Below are positions 7,638 through 16,415 of a DNA stretch of 25,937 nucleotides, in pieces. Both the position numbers and the translations under genes were made by a program. Within the stretch, counting starts at the first letter, position 1; every line of letters begins with the position of its first letter. The stretch is from positions 1 through 25,937 of the forward strand of contig NZ_JBLKSS010000128.1 in assembly GCF_047607725.1 (NCBI RefSeq), in the 5' to 3' direction. The stretch comes from JBLKSS01 sp047607725 (lineage in GTDB: Bacteria; Pseudomonadota; Gammaproteobacteria; Enterobacterales; Enterobacteriaceae). The notes beneath the pieces are model-generated. The model did not search any database, had not been told where the DNA came from, and was given only the letters and a program-made list of their open reading frames with translations.

Positions 7638-7840
7638 GCGGCGTGGACGACACCACCAGCGTTTCCCCCGTTGAACAGGCGGTGCCGGAGGGCGGCGTTG
7701 CGGACGACAAACCGGCTAAAGACACCTTTAAAAAGCTATAACGGCCGTAGCCCCCTTGCGACGTTAGCGGCAGCGATGACCCGCTGACGTGAGGCTCGCC
7801 TCGACCAGGGACGGCCCACACACCACCCACGGCGCGCGCC

Positions 7841-9274
7841 TTAACCCCGCTCGCCGCGCTTAATGGCGTTGATGATATTGGTGGTGGAACAGCCGTCTTC
7901 AAAATTCAGCACCAGCACGTCGCCCCCGTTGTCCCACACCTCCTTGCTGCCGGCGATCTGATGCGGCTGATAGTCGCCGCCTTTAACCAGTACATCCGGC
8001 AGCACGTCGGCAATCAGCTGCTGCGGCGTGTCCTCGCTGAAAGGCACCACCCAGTCCACCGCTTCGAGCGCCGCCAGGACGGTCATTCGCTGCACCAGGG
8101 GATTTACCGGGCGGCTTTCCCCTTTGAGACGCTTGGTGGAATCATCGCTGTTCACCGCCACGATAAGCCGGTCGCCCAACCTGCGGGCATTGGCGAGATA
8201 GCTGACGTGGCCCGCATGCAAGATATCGAAAATACCGTTGGCCATGACCACCTTCTCACCGCGCTGACGCGCCAGCGCCACGGCCTGCTTCAGTTCGCTT
8301 TCGGTCATGACGCCAAAGCCCGTTTCGGCGCGGCCGCGGATGGCGTTTTCCAGCTCGATGGGGCTGACGGTTGACGTACCCAATTTCCCGACCACCACGC
8401 CCGCCGCGGCATTGGCCAGGAAACAGGACTCCTCCAGACTATTGCCAGCGGCCAGCGCGGCGGCCAGCACACCAATGACCGTATCCCCGGCGCCGGTCAC
8501 GTCGTAGACCTCCTGCGCCTGTGTCGGTAAATTCAACGGATCCTTACCCGGCTGCAGCAGGGTCATCCCCTGCTCCGAACGGGTAATCAGCAGCGCCGAA
8601 AGCTGATAATCGGCGATGATTTTCATGCCACGGCTCACCAGCGTTTCCTCATCTTTGTAAGCCCCTGCCACCGCCTCGAACTCGGACAGGTTTGGCGTCA
8701 ACAGCGTCGCCCCCTGATAGCGGCTGAAGTCGGTACCTTTCGGATCGACAAGCACCGGCACGCCGGCGGCCCGCGCCAGCGTAATCATCTCGCGCACGCG
8801 AGCCAGCGCGCCTTTCGCATAGTCGGACAGCACCAACGCGCCGGTTTTCGGCAACGCTAGCTGAATACGCTCTAACATGGGAGCGGCGTCGACATCGTCG
8901 AAGCCCTGCTCGAAATCCAGGCGGATAAGCTGCTGATTACGTGATAACACCCGCAGCTTGGTTATCGTGGGATGGGTGGCAACGGCGACAAAATCGCAGG
9001 TCACATCCACTTCGCTAAGCCGCGCGCCCAGGGCGCGGGCGGCGTCGTCAATGCCGGTCAGGCCGACCAGACGCGAATGGCAGCCCAGCGCGGCGATATT
9101 CATCGCGACGTTGGCGGCCCCGCCGGGGCGCTCCTCAATAGCGTCCACTTTTACGATAGGCACCGGCGCTTCCGGTGAAATCCGGCTGGTAGGACCGTAC
9201 CAGTATCGGTCCAACATCACATCGCCCACGACCAGCACGCCCGCCCGGCGGAAATCAGGCAAGGTCACTTTCAT
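7841..9274 (-). CDS. hldE: HldE, bifunctional heptose-7-phosphate kinase / heptose-1-phosphate adenylyltransferase
   Basis: HldE phosphorylates D-glycero-beta-D-manno-heptose 7-phosphate at C1 and later adenylylates heptose 1-phosphate, giving the ADP-heptose needed for LPS inner core. The 477-residue length equals the E. coli protein. The N-terminal ribokinase-like domain (1 to about 320) shows VVGDVMLDRYWYG, RPGGAANVAMN and the anion-hole and base motif DVTGAGDTVIGV. The C-terminal cytidylyltransferase-like domain (from about 345) shows NGIFDILHAGHVSYL with the HxGH motif and VNSDDSTKRLKG. The frame is intact. It is the last gene of the ygiF-glnE-hldE set, with 197 bp between glnE and hldE, enough for a promoter of its own. 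Confidence 0.97.
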   Translation of the reverse strand: MKVTLPDFRRAGVLVVGDVMLDRYWYGPTSRISPEAPVPIVKVDAIEERPGGAANVAMNIAALGCHSRLVGLTGIDDAARALGARLSEVDVTCDFVAVATHPTITKLRVLSRNQQLIRLDFEQGFDDVDAAPMLERIQLALPKTGALVLSDYAKGALARVREMITLARAAGVPVLVDPKGTDFSRYQGATLLTPNLSEFEAVAGAYKDEETLVSRGMKIIADYQLSALLITRSEQGMTLLQPGKDPLNLPTQAQEVYDVTGAGDTVIGVLAAALAAGNSLEESCFLANAAAGVVVGKLGTSTVSPIELENAIRGRAETGFGVMTESELKQAVALARQRGEKVVMANGIFDILHAGHVSYLANARRLGDRLIVAVNSDDSTKRLKGESRPVNPLVQRMTVLAALEAVDWVVPFSEDTPQQLIADVLPDVLVKGGDYQPHQIAGSKEVWDNGGDVLVLNFEDGCSTTNIINAIKRGERG

Positions 9275-9471
9275 CCACTCGCTCCAAAGAGATCCTGTTC
9301 AAGGGTCGGAATAATATCACAGGCGGGAGAAATTCGCCCCCTGCGGCGCCTGGGTCTGGCCCGCCCGCGGCAGCGCCGCCACGCAGCCAAGCCGCTGCCG
9401 CCAGCGGGCGCCGAGGGTATCACGCCCCGCGAACACATGGCGCTCCCAGATTGCGGCAGCAACGCCGCCGC

Positions 9472-11886
9472 TCAGTCCAGCCATTGGCGCCAGCAGCGGC
9501 CGATCAAGGCGCGCTCGCGGGCGAACTGCGCTACCGGCACCCGACCGGGCAGCGCCAGATGATGAAGCGTATCGCGCAGCGTCGTGTAACTGGCGCGCAG
9601 CCCATCGGCATCGTCGCCGTCAATAATCCCATGCTGGGCCATCAGCTCGAAGATACGCACATTATCCGACCAGCGCGTCAATTCGGGCTTTTCGGCGGCG
9701 TGGCGCAACACCAGATACTGCGCCAAAAATTCGATATCGGTAATACCACCCTCGTCCGTTTTGATATCGAAAACGTCAGATTGCTTACTGGCCAAATGTT
9801 GCCGCATCTTGGCGCGCATTTCACTGACCTCGCGACGCAGCGTAGCGGGATCGCGCCCGCGGCACAGTACGCGGCGGCGAATAGCGTTAAACCCCTCTTG
9901 TAGGGCCGACGTACCATAAACCATCCGTGCACGCACCAGCGCCTGATGCTCCCAGGTCCAGGCTTCATTGAGCTGATAATCCTCGAACGCTGAAAGCGTA
10001 CTGACCAGCATACCGGCGGCGGCAATGCGCAGCTGCTGCGCCTGCTTAAATTGGCGCAGCGCCTCCAGTTGCTGCTCCTCGTCCTCTTCTGGCACCCGCA
10101 ACAGATATTGGCGTAGCTCGTCGCCATAGGCCGACGGCGCCGGTGGATGGTAGAGGGTGGCGGGATCGAGTAATTCGTCCAGCAGCAGTGGATGTCGCGC
10201 CAGCTGGCTGGCGATCATCGGCGACGCGGCGCACAGGCGAATCAAGTGCCCCAGCGCGCCGGGGTACTCCAGCAACAGCTCCAGATAAGTGGTGCGGGAG
10301 ACGATACTGAGCAGCACCGGCGCCAAGCGTTCAAACGCCACGTCCGCCGCGTCGCCATCGCCGATATGCGCCAGCAACCGCGGCATCAGCGCGTCCAGCA
10401 CTTCCCGCCCGCGCGGGCCGAGCGTGCGTTTCACCACATCGCGGCGAAAATCGGCGACATGCTGCGCCAGGCGGGGACAGGGAACCCCTGCGACGTCGGC
10501 CTCCGACGCTTGTGACATCGGCTCCTGCCACAACGCGGCCGCGGCGCCGGGCGTATCATTATTTTCAGCGTCGGGCGCATCATCGCCTATTAGCTCATCA
10601 AACACCACCCTCACCGCCTGCATATGGGCGGCCAGCGTCCGGGTGAGCTGCGGCCAGTCCGCCTCGTCCATGCCCCAGGCCAGGCGCGCCTGATTGAGCG
10701 AGTCGGCGGGCAGCGTTTGGGTCTGCTGATCGTTGATGCCCTGCAACAGATTTTCCAGTCGCCGCAGGTAAAGATAAGCCTCGCCCAGGCGCGCGCTTTG
10801 CGCCGGCGCGAGCAGACCCAGCTCGCCTATTGTCGCAAGCGTCGGCAACAGCGTGCGCGCCTGCAGGCGCGGTTCGCGGCCGCCGCGAATTAATTGAAAC
10901 ACCTGGGCGATAAACTCTATTTCACGGATGCCGCAGGCGCCCAGTTTGATATTGTCCTTCAACCCGCGCCGCCGCACCTCCCGGGCGATCATCTGTTTCA
11001 TATTACGCAGCGACTGGATAACGCTGAAGTCAATGTAGCGGCGGTAGATAAAAGGACGCAGCATACTGCGCAGCTCCTGGCTGTAGGGATCGCCGTGGCC
11101 GCCCATCAGCCGCGCTTTTATCATCGCATAGCGTTCCCAGTCCCTGCCCTGCTCTTGATAATAATCCTCCAGCGCGGCAAAGCTCAGTACCAGCGGCCCG
11201 CTGTCGCCGAACGGCCGCAACCGCATATCCACCCGATAAACAAAACCGTCGACGGTAGGCTGGTCGAGCGCCTTAATCACCCGTTGACCGAGCCGGGTAA
11301 AAAACTGGGCGTTGTCCAGCTCGCCGCCGCCGCCGCGGGTGAAACCGTTTTCTGGGTAAGCGAATATCAGATCGATATCGGAGGAGAAATTCAGCTCGCC
11401 GCCGCCCAGTTTGCCCATGCCCAAAATCATCAGCGGCTGTGGGGTGCCGTCGGTGCCGCAGGGCGTGCCCCATTTGCGGCAACATGCATGCCACAGCCAG
11501 TCGCGCGTGGCGATAATCAGGGTTTCCGCCAGCTGGCTGAGCTGGGTCAGCGTTTCGCCGGTGTCACACAGGCCGAGGATCTGCGCCCAGCCGATACGCA
11601 CCAGCGTATAGTGCCGGAACAGCCGCAGCTCGCGCATTAGCGTGGTCTCATCATCCACCGCCGCCAGCTGCGAGGCCAGCAGTCCAACATAATCCCGCCC
11701 CTCGCCCGGTCGAGGCGGCTGCGCCGTCAGCTCCTGCAGCCATGCCGGATGACTTATCAGCGCGTCGCTGATGAAATCGCTCATGGCCAGCGCAGGGATA
11801 GCTGAATCGTCCGCCGGCACCGGCAAGGCGGCCGCCGTCTGCTGCCCTTGCTGTTGCAGGATCGGCGGTAGAGGTCGCGTCATCAT
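9472..11886 (-). CDS. glnE: GlnE with the adenylyltransferase catalytic domain deleted (adenylyl-removase only)
   Basis: GlnE adds AMP to, and removes it from, glutamine synthetase, using two nucleotidyltransferase domains: an N-terminal one for deadenylylation and a C-terminal one for adenylylation. Here the N-terminal domain is complete, with GMGKLGGGELNFSSDIDLIF (metal pair D170/D172), VDMRLRPFGDSGPLVLS and IREIEF. The central helical region, through VPEEDEEQQLEALRQFKQAQ, is also present. At residue 622 or so LRIAAA joins directly to GMLVSTLSAFEDYQ. About 130 residues known from E. coli are missing in frame, including the second GYGKLGG...DLDLIF motif and DARLRPSG. The C-terminal helical part (TDEGGITDIEFLAQYLVLR) is kept. 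One more change is GACGIREIEF where GAGGIREIEF is usual. Length is 804 residues against about 946. The ATG at 11886 is preferred over the in-frame TTG at 11889, with AAGGAG 8 bases upstream. It could still be a slowly decaying gene. Confidence 0.9.
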   Translation of the reverse strand: MMTRPLPPILQQQGQQTAAALPVPADDSAIPALAMSDFISDALISHPAWLQELTAQPPRPGEGRDYVGLLASQLAAVDDETTLMRELRLFRHYTLVRIGWAQILGLCDTGETLTQLSQLAETLIIATRDWLWHACCRKWGTPCGTDGTPQPLMILGMGKLGGGELNFSSDIDLIFAYPENGFTRGGGGELDNAQFFTRLGQRVIKALDQPTVDGFVYRVDMRLRPFGDSGPLVLSFAALEDYYQEQGRDWERYAMIKARLMGGHGDPYSQELRSMLRPFIYRRYIDFSVIQSLRNMKQMIAREVRRRGLKDNIKLGACGIREIEFIAQVFQLIRGGREPRLQARTLLPTLATIGELGLLAPAQSARLGEAYLYLRRLENLLQGINDQQTQTLPADSLNQARLAWGMDEADWPQLTRTLAAHMQAVRVVFDELIGDDAPDAENNDTPGAAAALWQEPMSQASEADVAGVPCPRLAQHVADFRRDVVKRTLGPRGREVLDALMPRLLAHIGDGDAADVAFERLAPVLLSIVSRTTYLELLLEYPGALGHLIRLCAASPMIASQLARHPLLLDELLDPATLYHPPAPSAYGDELRQYLLRVPEEDEEQQLEALRQFKQAQQLRIAAAGMLVSTLSAFEDYQLNEAWTWEHQALVRARMVYGTSALQEGFNAIRRRVLCRGRDPATLRREVSEMRAKMRQHLASKQSDVFDIKTDEGGITDIEFLAQYLVLRHAAEKPELTRWSDNVRIFELMAQHGIIDGDDADGLRASYTTLRDTLHHLALPGRVPVAQFARERALIGRCWRQWLD

Positions 11887-11953
11887 CAAAGAAACTCCTT
11901 GCAGACAAACAGGGCTTAAGGGCGGCCCGGTGGCCGCTAACGCGTCTTTGCCG

Positions 11954-13249
11954 CTATTTCAGCCAGAATCCCACCTGCGCCATCGCTTGCCGACGCAAAT
12001 GTTCCCTATCTTCGGGTCCTTGCTGCACGATAGACTGATGCAGCGCTTTCCAGTGCATCAGATAGGTCACGACCTCGGCCGGCCGATAGGCGCCGGACAA
12101 GACATGAAATGCGATCAGCCGACGTTCCAGCCGCGGCAACTGTTGCAGGTATTCTTCATCGGATAGCGTGCGGCCGAACGCGACCTTCAATTCCGCGCCG
12201 CAGCGTGCAAGCGTCATGTCGGCGAACTGCCGGTAGGCGCCTGCGAGTTTTTTGCGTGTATCCTCATCGGCGTTATTCTGCCAGACGCTGAACATTAGCC
12301 AGGAGGTCAGCGCCAGTTTGGTTTGCAGATATACAGGCAGATAACAGATCGCCTGCGGATCCGCCCGTTCGGCGGCGATCAACGGAATAATATCCGCCAG
12401 CAGCGCGCGCAGCGCGGTCGTCGCTTTCCGGCGCACCAGGTTACCCATCACGTGGAAGGTCTCGCGTATCAGCGTGATGCCCTCCAGCACGCCTGCCTTG
12501 GCCTGCGAATCGCCGCGTAGCCAGAGCTCCTCATTATATTGCCAATGATCCAGCGCCAGATGCAGCGCCGCACTCATTCCCTCCTCCACCGTCGCCCGCG
12601 CGGCGGGATTAAGCAGCGGCAGCGGCCGGATTGCGCGCGGAGGATTTCCCCGCTGAAGATGATAACCGCGCGCGGCCTTGCTCAGGCTGCCCAAACGGAG
12701 GCCGCCGGCATCGCTCAGCGTCTTGGCGAAGGTAAACAGATCGCGGGCGTTGCCGCTAAGCAACTCCATTTCCAGTTCGCAAATCGGTTCACTTAGAGAA
12801 CCAGCGCTGACTTCGCCCCGATCCAGCGCGACCTCGATCTGGCTTTCACCCTGCGTCACCCGCCATTTCTCGCGACCGAAATCGGTGGTGAACAGCGGCT
12901 TGAGCCGCGATTGCAGCGCGGCGGGACTTAGCCCCTCCGGCCACGCCTGCGCCTGCAGCCGTTGCAGTTCCAGCGTCGGCCCCGGCAGCGGCATATTATA
13001 TTCGGGGTGCTGATGTAATCCGCCGATAACCTGCCCGGCGGTTTTCATCGTCATCTCATATTGCCTGTCCACCTGACGAATGCGTAACCCTATGCCGTGG
13101 CGGCGTAAATCAAAACCGTCCGTCTCAAAATACGTATTGGTCAATTGCCGGAGCGCATGACCGTCATGGCCCGTTGCCGATAACCGCTGCCGCAGTGCGG
13201 GCAGCGTCTCGGGCTGAACGATAAATTTTAACTCGATTTCTTTATTCAT
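11954..13249 (-). CDS. ygiF: YgiF, CYTH-CHAD inorganic triphosphatase
   Basis: E. coli YgiF is a CYTH-fold triphosphatase that hydrolyses inorganic tripolyphosphate. The 431-residue protein begins MNKEIELKFIV, with the ExExK signature at residues 4-8. The tunnel-lining residues follow in GLRIRQVDRQYEMTMK, REKWRV, IEVALDRGEV and ICELEMELLSG, and GSLSKAARGY closes the CYTH domain at about 200. The rest is a helical CHAD domain (HYNEELW-like QYNEELWLRG, RKATTALRALL, LPRLERRLIAF), thought to bind polyphosphate. The frame is complete. It starts 67 bp upstream of glnE on the same strand and is divergent from ygiM. CHAD is noticeably more divergent from E. coli than CYTH. Confidence 0.93.
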   Translation of the reverse strand: MNKEIELKFIVQPETLPALRQRLSATGHDGHALRQLTNTYFETDGFDLRRHGIGLRIRQVDRQYEMTMKTAGQVIGGLHQHPEYNMPLPGPTLELQRLQAQAWPEGLSPAALQSRLKPLFTTDFGREKWRVTQGESQIEVALDRGEVSAGSLSEPICELEMELLSGNARDLFTFAKTLSDAGGLRLGSLSKAARGYHLQRGNPPRAIRPLPLLNPAARATVEEGMSAALHLALDHWQYNEELWLRGDSQAKAGVLEGITLIRETFHVMGNLVRRKATTALRALLADIIPLIAAERADPQAICYLPVYLQTKLALTSWLMFSVWQNNADEDTRKKLAGAYRQFADMTLARCGAELKVAFGRTLSDEEYLQQLPRLERRLIAFHVLSGAYRPAEVVTYLMHWKALHQSIVQQGPEDREHLRRQAMAQVGFWLK

Positions 13250-13513
13250 AGTGTTATATGGCCATACCGGTGAAGTTCATTGGCGCTTAAGCCATCCCTT
13301 AATGAGATCAACCGCTTGAGATGACAAGTGTTAACGTCTAATCATGGCCTTAATGGACAAAACGGACAAGCTCAACGGCACTTTTCATGCGAGGTGTGGT
13401 CCAAAGTTTTCATCGCTTTTGACGTGTTTTGTCATTTTCATCCCTCCCAACCGCCGCAGGCGGCCCGTGGATGCCGGCCTCATCGTGTAGTGGCAGCGGC
13501 AACGGCCTGGCGC

Positions 13514-13548
13514 GGGTCCGAGAGTAAAAGTGTTCTCATTTCGGACCC
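13514..13548 (+). other. Stem-loop GGGTCCGA...TCGGACCC upstream of ygiM
   Basis: GGGTCCGA (13514-13521) is exactly complementary to TCGGACCC (13541-13548) with a 19-base interior in which GAG and CTC can also pair. It lies just before the candidate promoter, so on the DNA level it may be an operator-like inverted repeat. It has no T-tract. Confidence 0.45.
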
Positions 13549-13552
13549 GACG

Positions 13553-13581
13553 TTGCGTCGTCAAACTGAAGCCACTACTAT
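13553..13581 (+). promoter_or_regulatory. Candidate sigma-70 promoter of ygiM
   Basis: TTGCGT (13553-13558) and TACTAT (13576-13581) are separated by 17 bp, placing a start about 25 bases before the ygiM ATG. Confidence 0.45.
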
Positions 13582-13612
13582 CGTGTAACAATTGCTTAAA
13601 AATGACGGAATA

Positions 13613-14233
13613 ATGCTGAAATTACACCATATTTACTTCGCCGCGGTCGGTCTGGGTCTCGCCTGCGCCGCCAGCGCCGACGAGCAACGTTATGTTTCCG
13701 ACGACCTGCTGACCTATATACATAGCGGCCCGGGCAACCAATATCGCATTATCGGCACCTTGAATTCCGGCGACGCCGTTACGCTTATCAGCCAAAACGA
13801 CGACGCCGGCTTCGCGCAGGTGCGTGACGAAAAGGGCCGTACCGCGTGGATCCCGCTGGACCAGTTGAGCGTCCAGCCCAGTATGCGCACCCGGGTGCCG
13901 GCGCTGGAGCAGCAGGTGCAGGATCTGACCCAAAAGCTCAATACCCTCGATACCGGTTGGAATCAGCGCACCGCCGACATGCAGAAAAAAGTGGCCACCA
14001 GCGATGGCGTTATCAATGATCTCAAAGAGCAGAATCAGGCGATGAAGGACCAACTCACGACTGCGCAGAAAAAAGTCAACGCGGCGGCGGTTCAGCTTGA
14101 CGATAAACAGCGCACCATTATCATGCAGTGGTTCATGTACGGTGGCGGCGTGGCCGGCGTTGGCCTGTTGTTGGGCCTGTTGCTGCCCCATATCATTCCC
14201 CGTCGCAAAAAAGATAACCGCTGGATGAACTGA
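13613..14233 (+). CDS. ygiM: YgiM, SH3-domain protein (TIGR04211 family), membrane anchored
   Basis: The 206-residue protein matches E. coli YgiM throughout. A signal sequence (MLKLHHIYFAAVGLGLACAASADE) is followed by a bacterial SH3 domain at about 25-90 (RYVSDDLLTYIHSGPGNQYRIIG, GRTAWIPLDQLS). A long coiled coil runs at about 100-170 (LEQQVQDLTQKLN, INDLKEQNQAMKDQL). A C-terminal transmembrane helix is seen at about 178-198 (MYGGGVAGVGLLLGLLLPHIIP), then a basic tail RRKKDNRWMN. The layout implies a periplasmic SH3 and coiled coil held by the inner membrane. Its role is not firmly known. The ATG at 13613, preceded by ACGGAATA, is chosen because it gives a clean signal peptide; an in-frame TTG at 13592 lies upstream. 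cca follows 99 bp downstream. Confidence 0.92.
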   Translation: MLKLHHIYFAAVGLGLACAASADEQRYVSDDLLTYIHSGPGNQYRIIGTLNSGDAVTLISQNDDAGFAQVRDEKGRTAWIPLDQLSVQPSMRTRVPALEQQVQDLTQKLNTLDTGWNQRTADMQKKVATSDGVINDLKEQNQAMKDQLTTAQKKVNAAAVQLDDKQRTIIMQWFMYGGGVAGVGLLLGLLLPHIIPRRKKDNRWMN

Positions 14234-14332
14234 GCCGCGTCCGCAACGGCGCCGGTGAATCGCGCGCGAGATACGGCTACACTCAATGGATAGTACCGAT
14301 AAAGGCAACACCGGCTTTGCCAGGAGTGAATT

Positions 14333-15580
14333 GTGAAAAAATATCTGGTGGGCGGCGCCGTGCGTGACGGTATATTGCAGCTCCCCGTCACGGAAAGGGA
14401 CTGGGTCGTGGTCGGCGCGACGCCGCAAGACATGCTGGCGCAGGGTTATCAGCAGGTCGGCAAAGATTTTCCGGTTTTCCTGCATCCCGAGAGCCGCGAA
14501 GAGTATGCGTTGGCCCGCACGGAGCGCAAATCCGGCCAAGGGTATACCGGTTTCATTTGTTATTCTTCGCCGGAAGTCACGTTGGAAGAGGATTTGCGCC
14601 GCCGCGATCTCACCATCAACGCCATCGCCCGCGATGACCAGGGCAATCTGATCGATCCCTATCAGGGGCAGCGCGATATCCGCCTGCGCTGGCTGCGTCA
14701 TGTCTCCGACGCCTTCGGCGAAGATCCGTTGCGGGTGCTGCGGGTCGCCCGTTTTGCCGCGCGTTTTGCCCATCTGAATTTTCGCATTGCGCCGGAAACG
14801 CTGGCGCTCATGCAGCACATGACCGATGAGCTGCCGCTGCTGGCTCCCGAGCGGGTCTGGAAAGAGACCGAGCTGGCGCTGGCAACCCGCAACCCGCAAG
14901 TCTATTTTCAGGTGTTGCGCGACTGCGACGCGTTAAAAACGTTGTTCCCGGAAGTGGATGCGCTGTTTGGCGTCCCGGCGCCGGCCAAGTGGCATCCGGA
15001 AATCGATACCGGCATTCATACCTTGATGACGGTATCGATGGCGGCACGGCTATCGGACGATATCGCGGTACGCTTCGCCACGCTTTGCCACGATGTGGGC
15101 AAAGCGCTGACCCCGCGCGGATTGTGGCCCAGCCATCACGGCCATGGCCCGGCTGGGGTGAAAGTGGTGGAAGGACTGTGCCAACGTCTAAAAGTGCCCA
15201 ATCCGCTGCGTGATTTGGCGAAGATCGTGGCCCAATATCATGACCTGCTGCACGGTGCCGAGAGCCTGACGCCGAAGACGCTGATAAAATTGTTCAGCGC
15301 CATTGATGTCTGGCGCCGGCCGGAGCGTCTGGAGCAAATGATCCTTGCCAGTGAAGCCGACGCCCGCGGGCGTACCGGTTTTGAAAACCATCCCTATCCA
15401 CAGGGAGACTTCCTGCGCGAAGCGTTCCGCGTGGCTGTGTCGGTTACCGCGCACGACGTTATCACGGCGGGATTCAGCGGCGCCGAGATCGGCGAGGAGC
15501 TCACCCGGCGACGCCAGCAGGCCCTGGCCAGTTGGAAGCGACAGCAGGCAAACAGCGACACCGAAACCATTCAGGACTGA
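14333..15580 (+). CDS. cca: Cca, multifunctional CCA tRNA nucleotidyltransferase
   Basis: Cca builds and repairs the 3'-CCA of tRNAs using CTP and ATP without a template. The 415-residue protein starts at GTG 14333 with AGGAG seven bases before it. It contains the nucleotidyltransferase signature LVGGAVRD, the metal-binding pair E21/D23 in ERDWVVVG, the RRRDLTINAIA segment, the nucleotide-selecting region EDPLRVLRVARFAAR, and a C-terminal HD phosphohydrolase domain (HPEIDTGIHTLM, LCHDVGKALTP). The HD domain is typical of gammaproteobacterial Cca, which also has phosphatase and phosphodiesterase activities. The frame is intact. The stop at 15580 sits only 23 bp from the end of the uppP remnant, because the latter has lost its 3' part. 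Confidence 0.96.
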   Translation: MKKYLVGGAVRDGILQLPVTERDWVVVGATPQDMLAQGYQQVGKDFPVFLHPESREEYALARTERKSGQGYTGFICYSSPEVTLEEDLRRRDLTINAIARDDQGNLIDPYQGQRDIRLRWLRHVSDAFGEDPLRVLRVARFAARFAHLNFRIAPETLALMQHMTDELPLLAPERVWKETELALATRNPQVYFQVLRDCDALKTLFPEVDALFGVPAPAKWHPEIDTGIHTLMTVSMAARLSDDIAVRFATLCHDVGKALTPRGLWPSHHGHGPAGVKVVEGLCQRLKVPNPLRDLAKIVAQYHDLLHGAESLTPKTLIKLFSAIDVWRRPERLEQMILASEADARGRTGFENHPYPQGDFLREAFRVAVSVTAHDVITAGFSGAEIGEELTRRRQQALASWKRQQANSDTETIQD

Positions 15581-15603
15581 ACCGCCGCCGTGGACGCCGG
15601 CAC

Positions 15604-15915
15604 CTAGGGCGTCGACGGGCAGGACCACCCGCTGCTGAAGCAGTGCGCCACGCGGCCGCTGCCGATCCCTTCGTGGGGCACCTGGCCGAAATGAATACCG
15701 ATAAGACCAAACAACCGGCGCCAAAACATCGCCACCACCGCCAGGATCGACCCCAACTGGATGATGACCTCGAAGGTCTTGGCCTTATAATCCGTAAAGC
15801 CAAGCAGGCTACCGACCAATATCATATGTCCCGTCGAAGAAACCGGCAGAAATTCCGTTAACCCTTCCACCACCCCCAGAATGAACGCAATAACCCACTC
15901 GTGCATATCCGCCAT
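15604..15915 (-). pseudogene. uppP: uppP (bacA), undecaprenyl-diphosphatase, truncated to the first third
   Basis: UppP recycles the lipid carrier undecaprenyl pyrophosphate at the inner membrane and is about 270 residues long. Here the N-terminus is excellent (MADMHEWVIAFILGVVEGLTEF with the catalytic EGLTEFLPVSSTGH segment, then KTFEVIIQLGSILAVVAMFWRR). After about residue 89 (GSGRVAH) the family sequence ends and a short unrelated tail (CFSSGWSCPSTP) leads to a stop. The second conserved motif (PGFSRSG) and at least five membrane spans are absent, and no further homologous sequence is found before cca. A 3' deletion of about 0.55 kb best explains this. The product cannot be active, so related phosphatases (PgpB, YbjG or LpxT types) would have to supply the function. 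Confidence 0.9.
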
Positions 15916-15941
15916 ACAACGTTTCCCTCAAAGTCACGACA

Positions 15942-15978
15942 ATAAAAAAGCGGCGATATGTAAACAGACCAGCCGCTA
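15942..15978 (-). terminator. Rho-independent terminator between folB and uppP
   Basis: On the minus strand AGCGGC (15977-15972) pairs with GCCGCT (15954-15949) and is followed by TTTTTA. It lies after the folB stop and before the uppP start, so it would end folB transcripts. Confidence 0.55.
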
Positions 15979-16055
15979 AATCTCCCGCAAATTGAGACAA
16001 ACATACGGTAATTTGGTTGCAACCGCATGGCCAAATGATTACCGCTACGCTATTT

Positions 16056-16415
16056 TCAGACTTTTCGCCGCCCGCGCTCAATGACGACGCCGACATTGGC
16101 CGCCTGCGGTATAGCGCCGGGTTTTCCGATCTTGACGCGTATCCAGGGCAATTTAAACTGGGTCATCAGCCGATCCGCCGTCTCCTCGGCGATCCGCTCC
16201 ACCAGCGCGAAACGCTTGCCGCTCACGAGCGACAGTACGGCCTCGGTGACATCCTCATAGCTCAGGCAGTCCGCGACATCATCGCTACGCGCCGCCGGGC
16301 GGTTGTCCCAGCCCATTTTCAGGTCGAAAACCAATTTCTGCAGGCGTTGCTGTTCCCAGTCATAGACGCCTATCACCGCCATTACCGTTAATTGCTCAAT
16401 AAATACAATGTCCAT
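16056..16415 (-). CDS. folB: FolB, dihydroneopterin aldolase
   Basis: FolB cleaves 7,8-dihydroneopterin to 6-hydroxymethyl-7,8-dihydropterin and glycolaldehyde in folate synthesis, and can epimerise the substrate. The 119-residue protein begins MDIVFIEQLTVMAVIGVYDWEQ, with the substrate-anchoring Glu in GVYDWEQ. It contains SDDVADCLSYEDV, FALVERIAEETAD and the catalytic lysine segment VKIGKPGAIPQAANVGV. The ATG at 16413-16415 is chosen over an in-frame start at 16478 because it matches the family start and follows GAGTATGG. It is divergent from plsY with 105 bp between the starts. The frame is intact. Confidence 0.95.
   Translation of the reverse strand: MDIVFIEQLTVMAVIGVYDWEQQRLQKLVFDLKMGWDNRPAARSDDVADCLSYEDVTEAVLSLVSGKRFALVERIAEETADRLMTQFKLPWIRVKIGKPGAIPQAANVGVVIERGRRKV

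Larger units (their letters stand above)
13250..13612. other. Divergent intergenic region ygiF / ygiM (363 bp)
   Basis: No supported gene is seen here; the short frames inside it show no recognisable family. It holds the start regions of ygiF and ygiM, a stem-loop at 13514-13548 and a candidate ygiM promoter at 13553-13581. The part from 13320 to 13440 is unstructured to my eye. Confidence 0.6.

Noticed and set aside
13622..14899. 425-codon minus-strand open frame across ygiM and cca
   Set aside because: It covers two well-supported genes on the other strand and shows no domain of its own.
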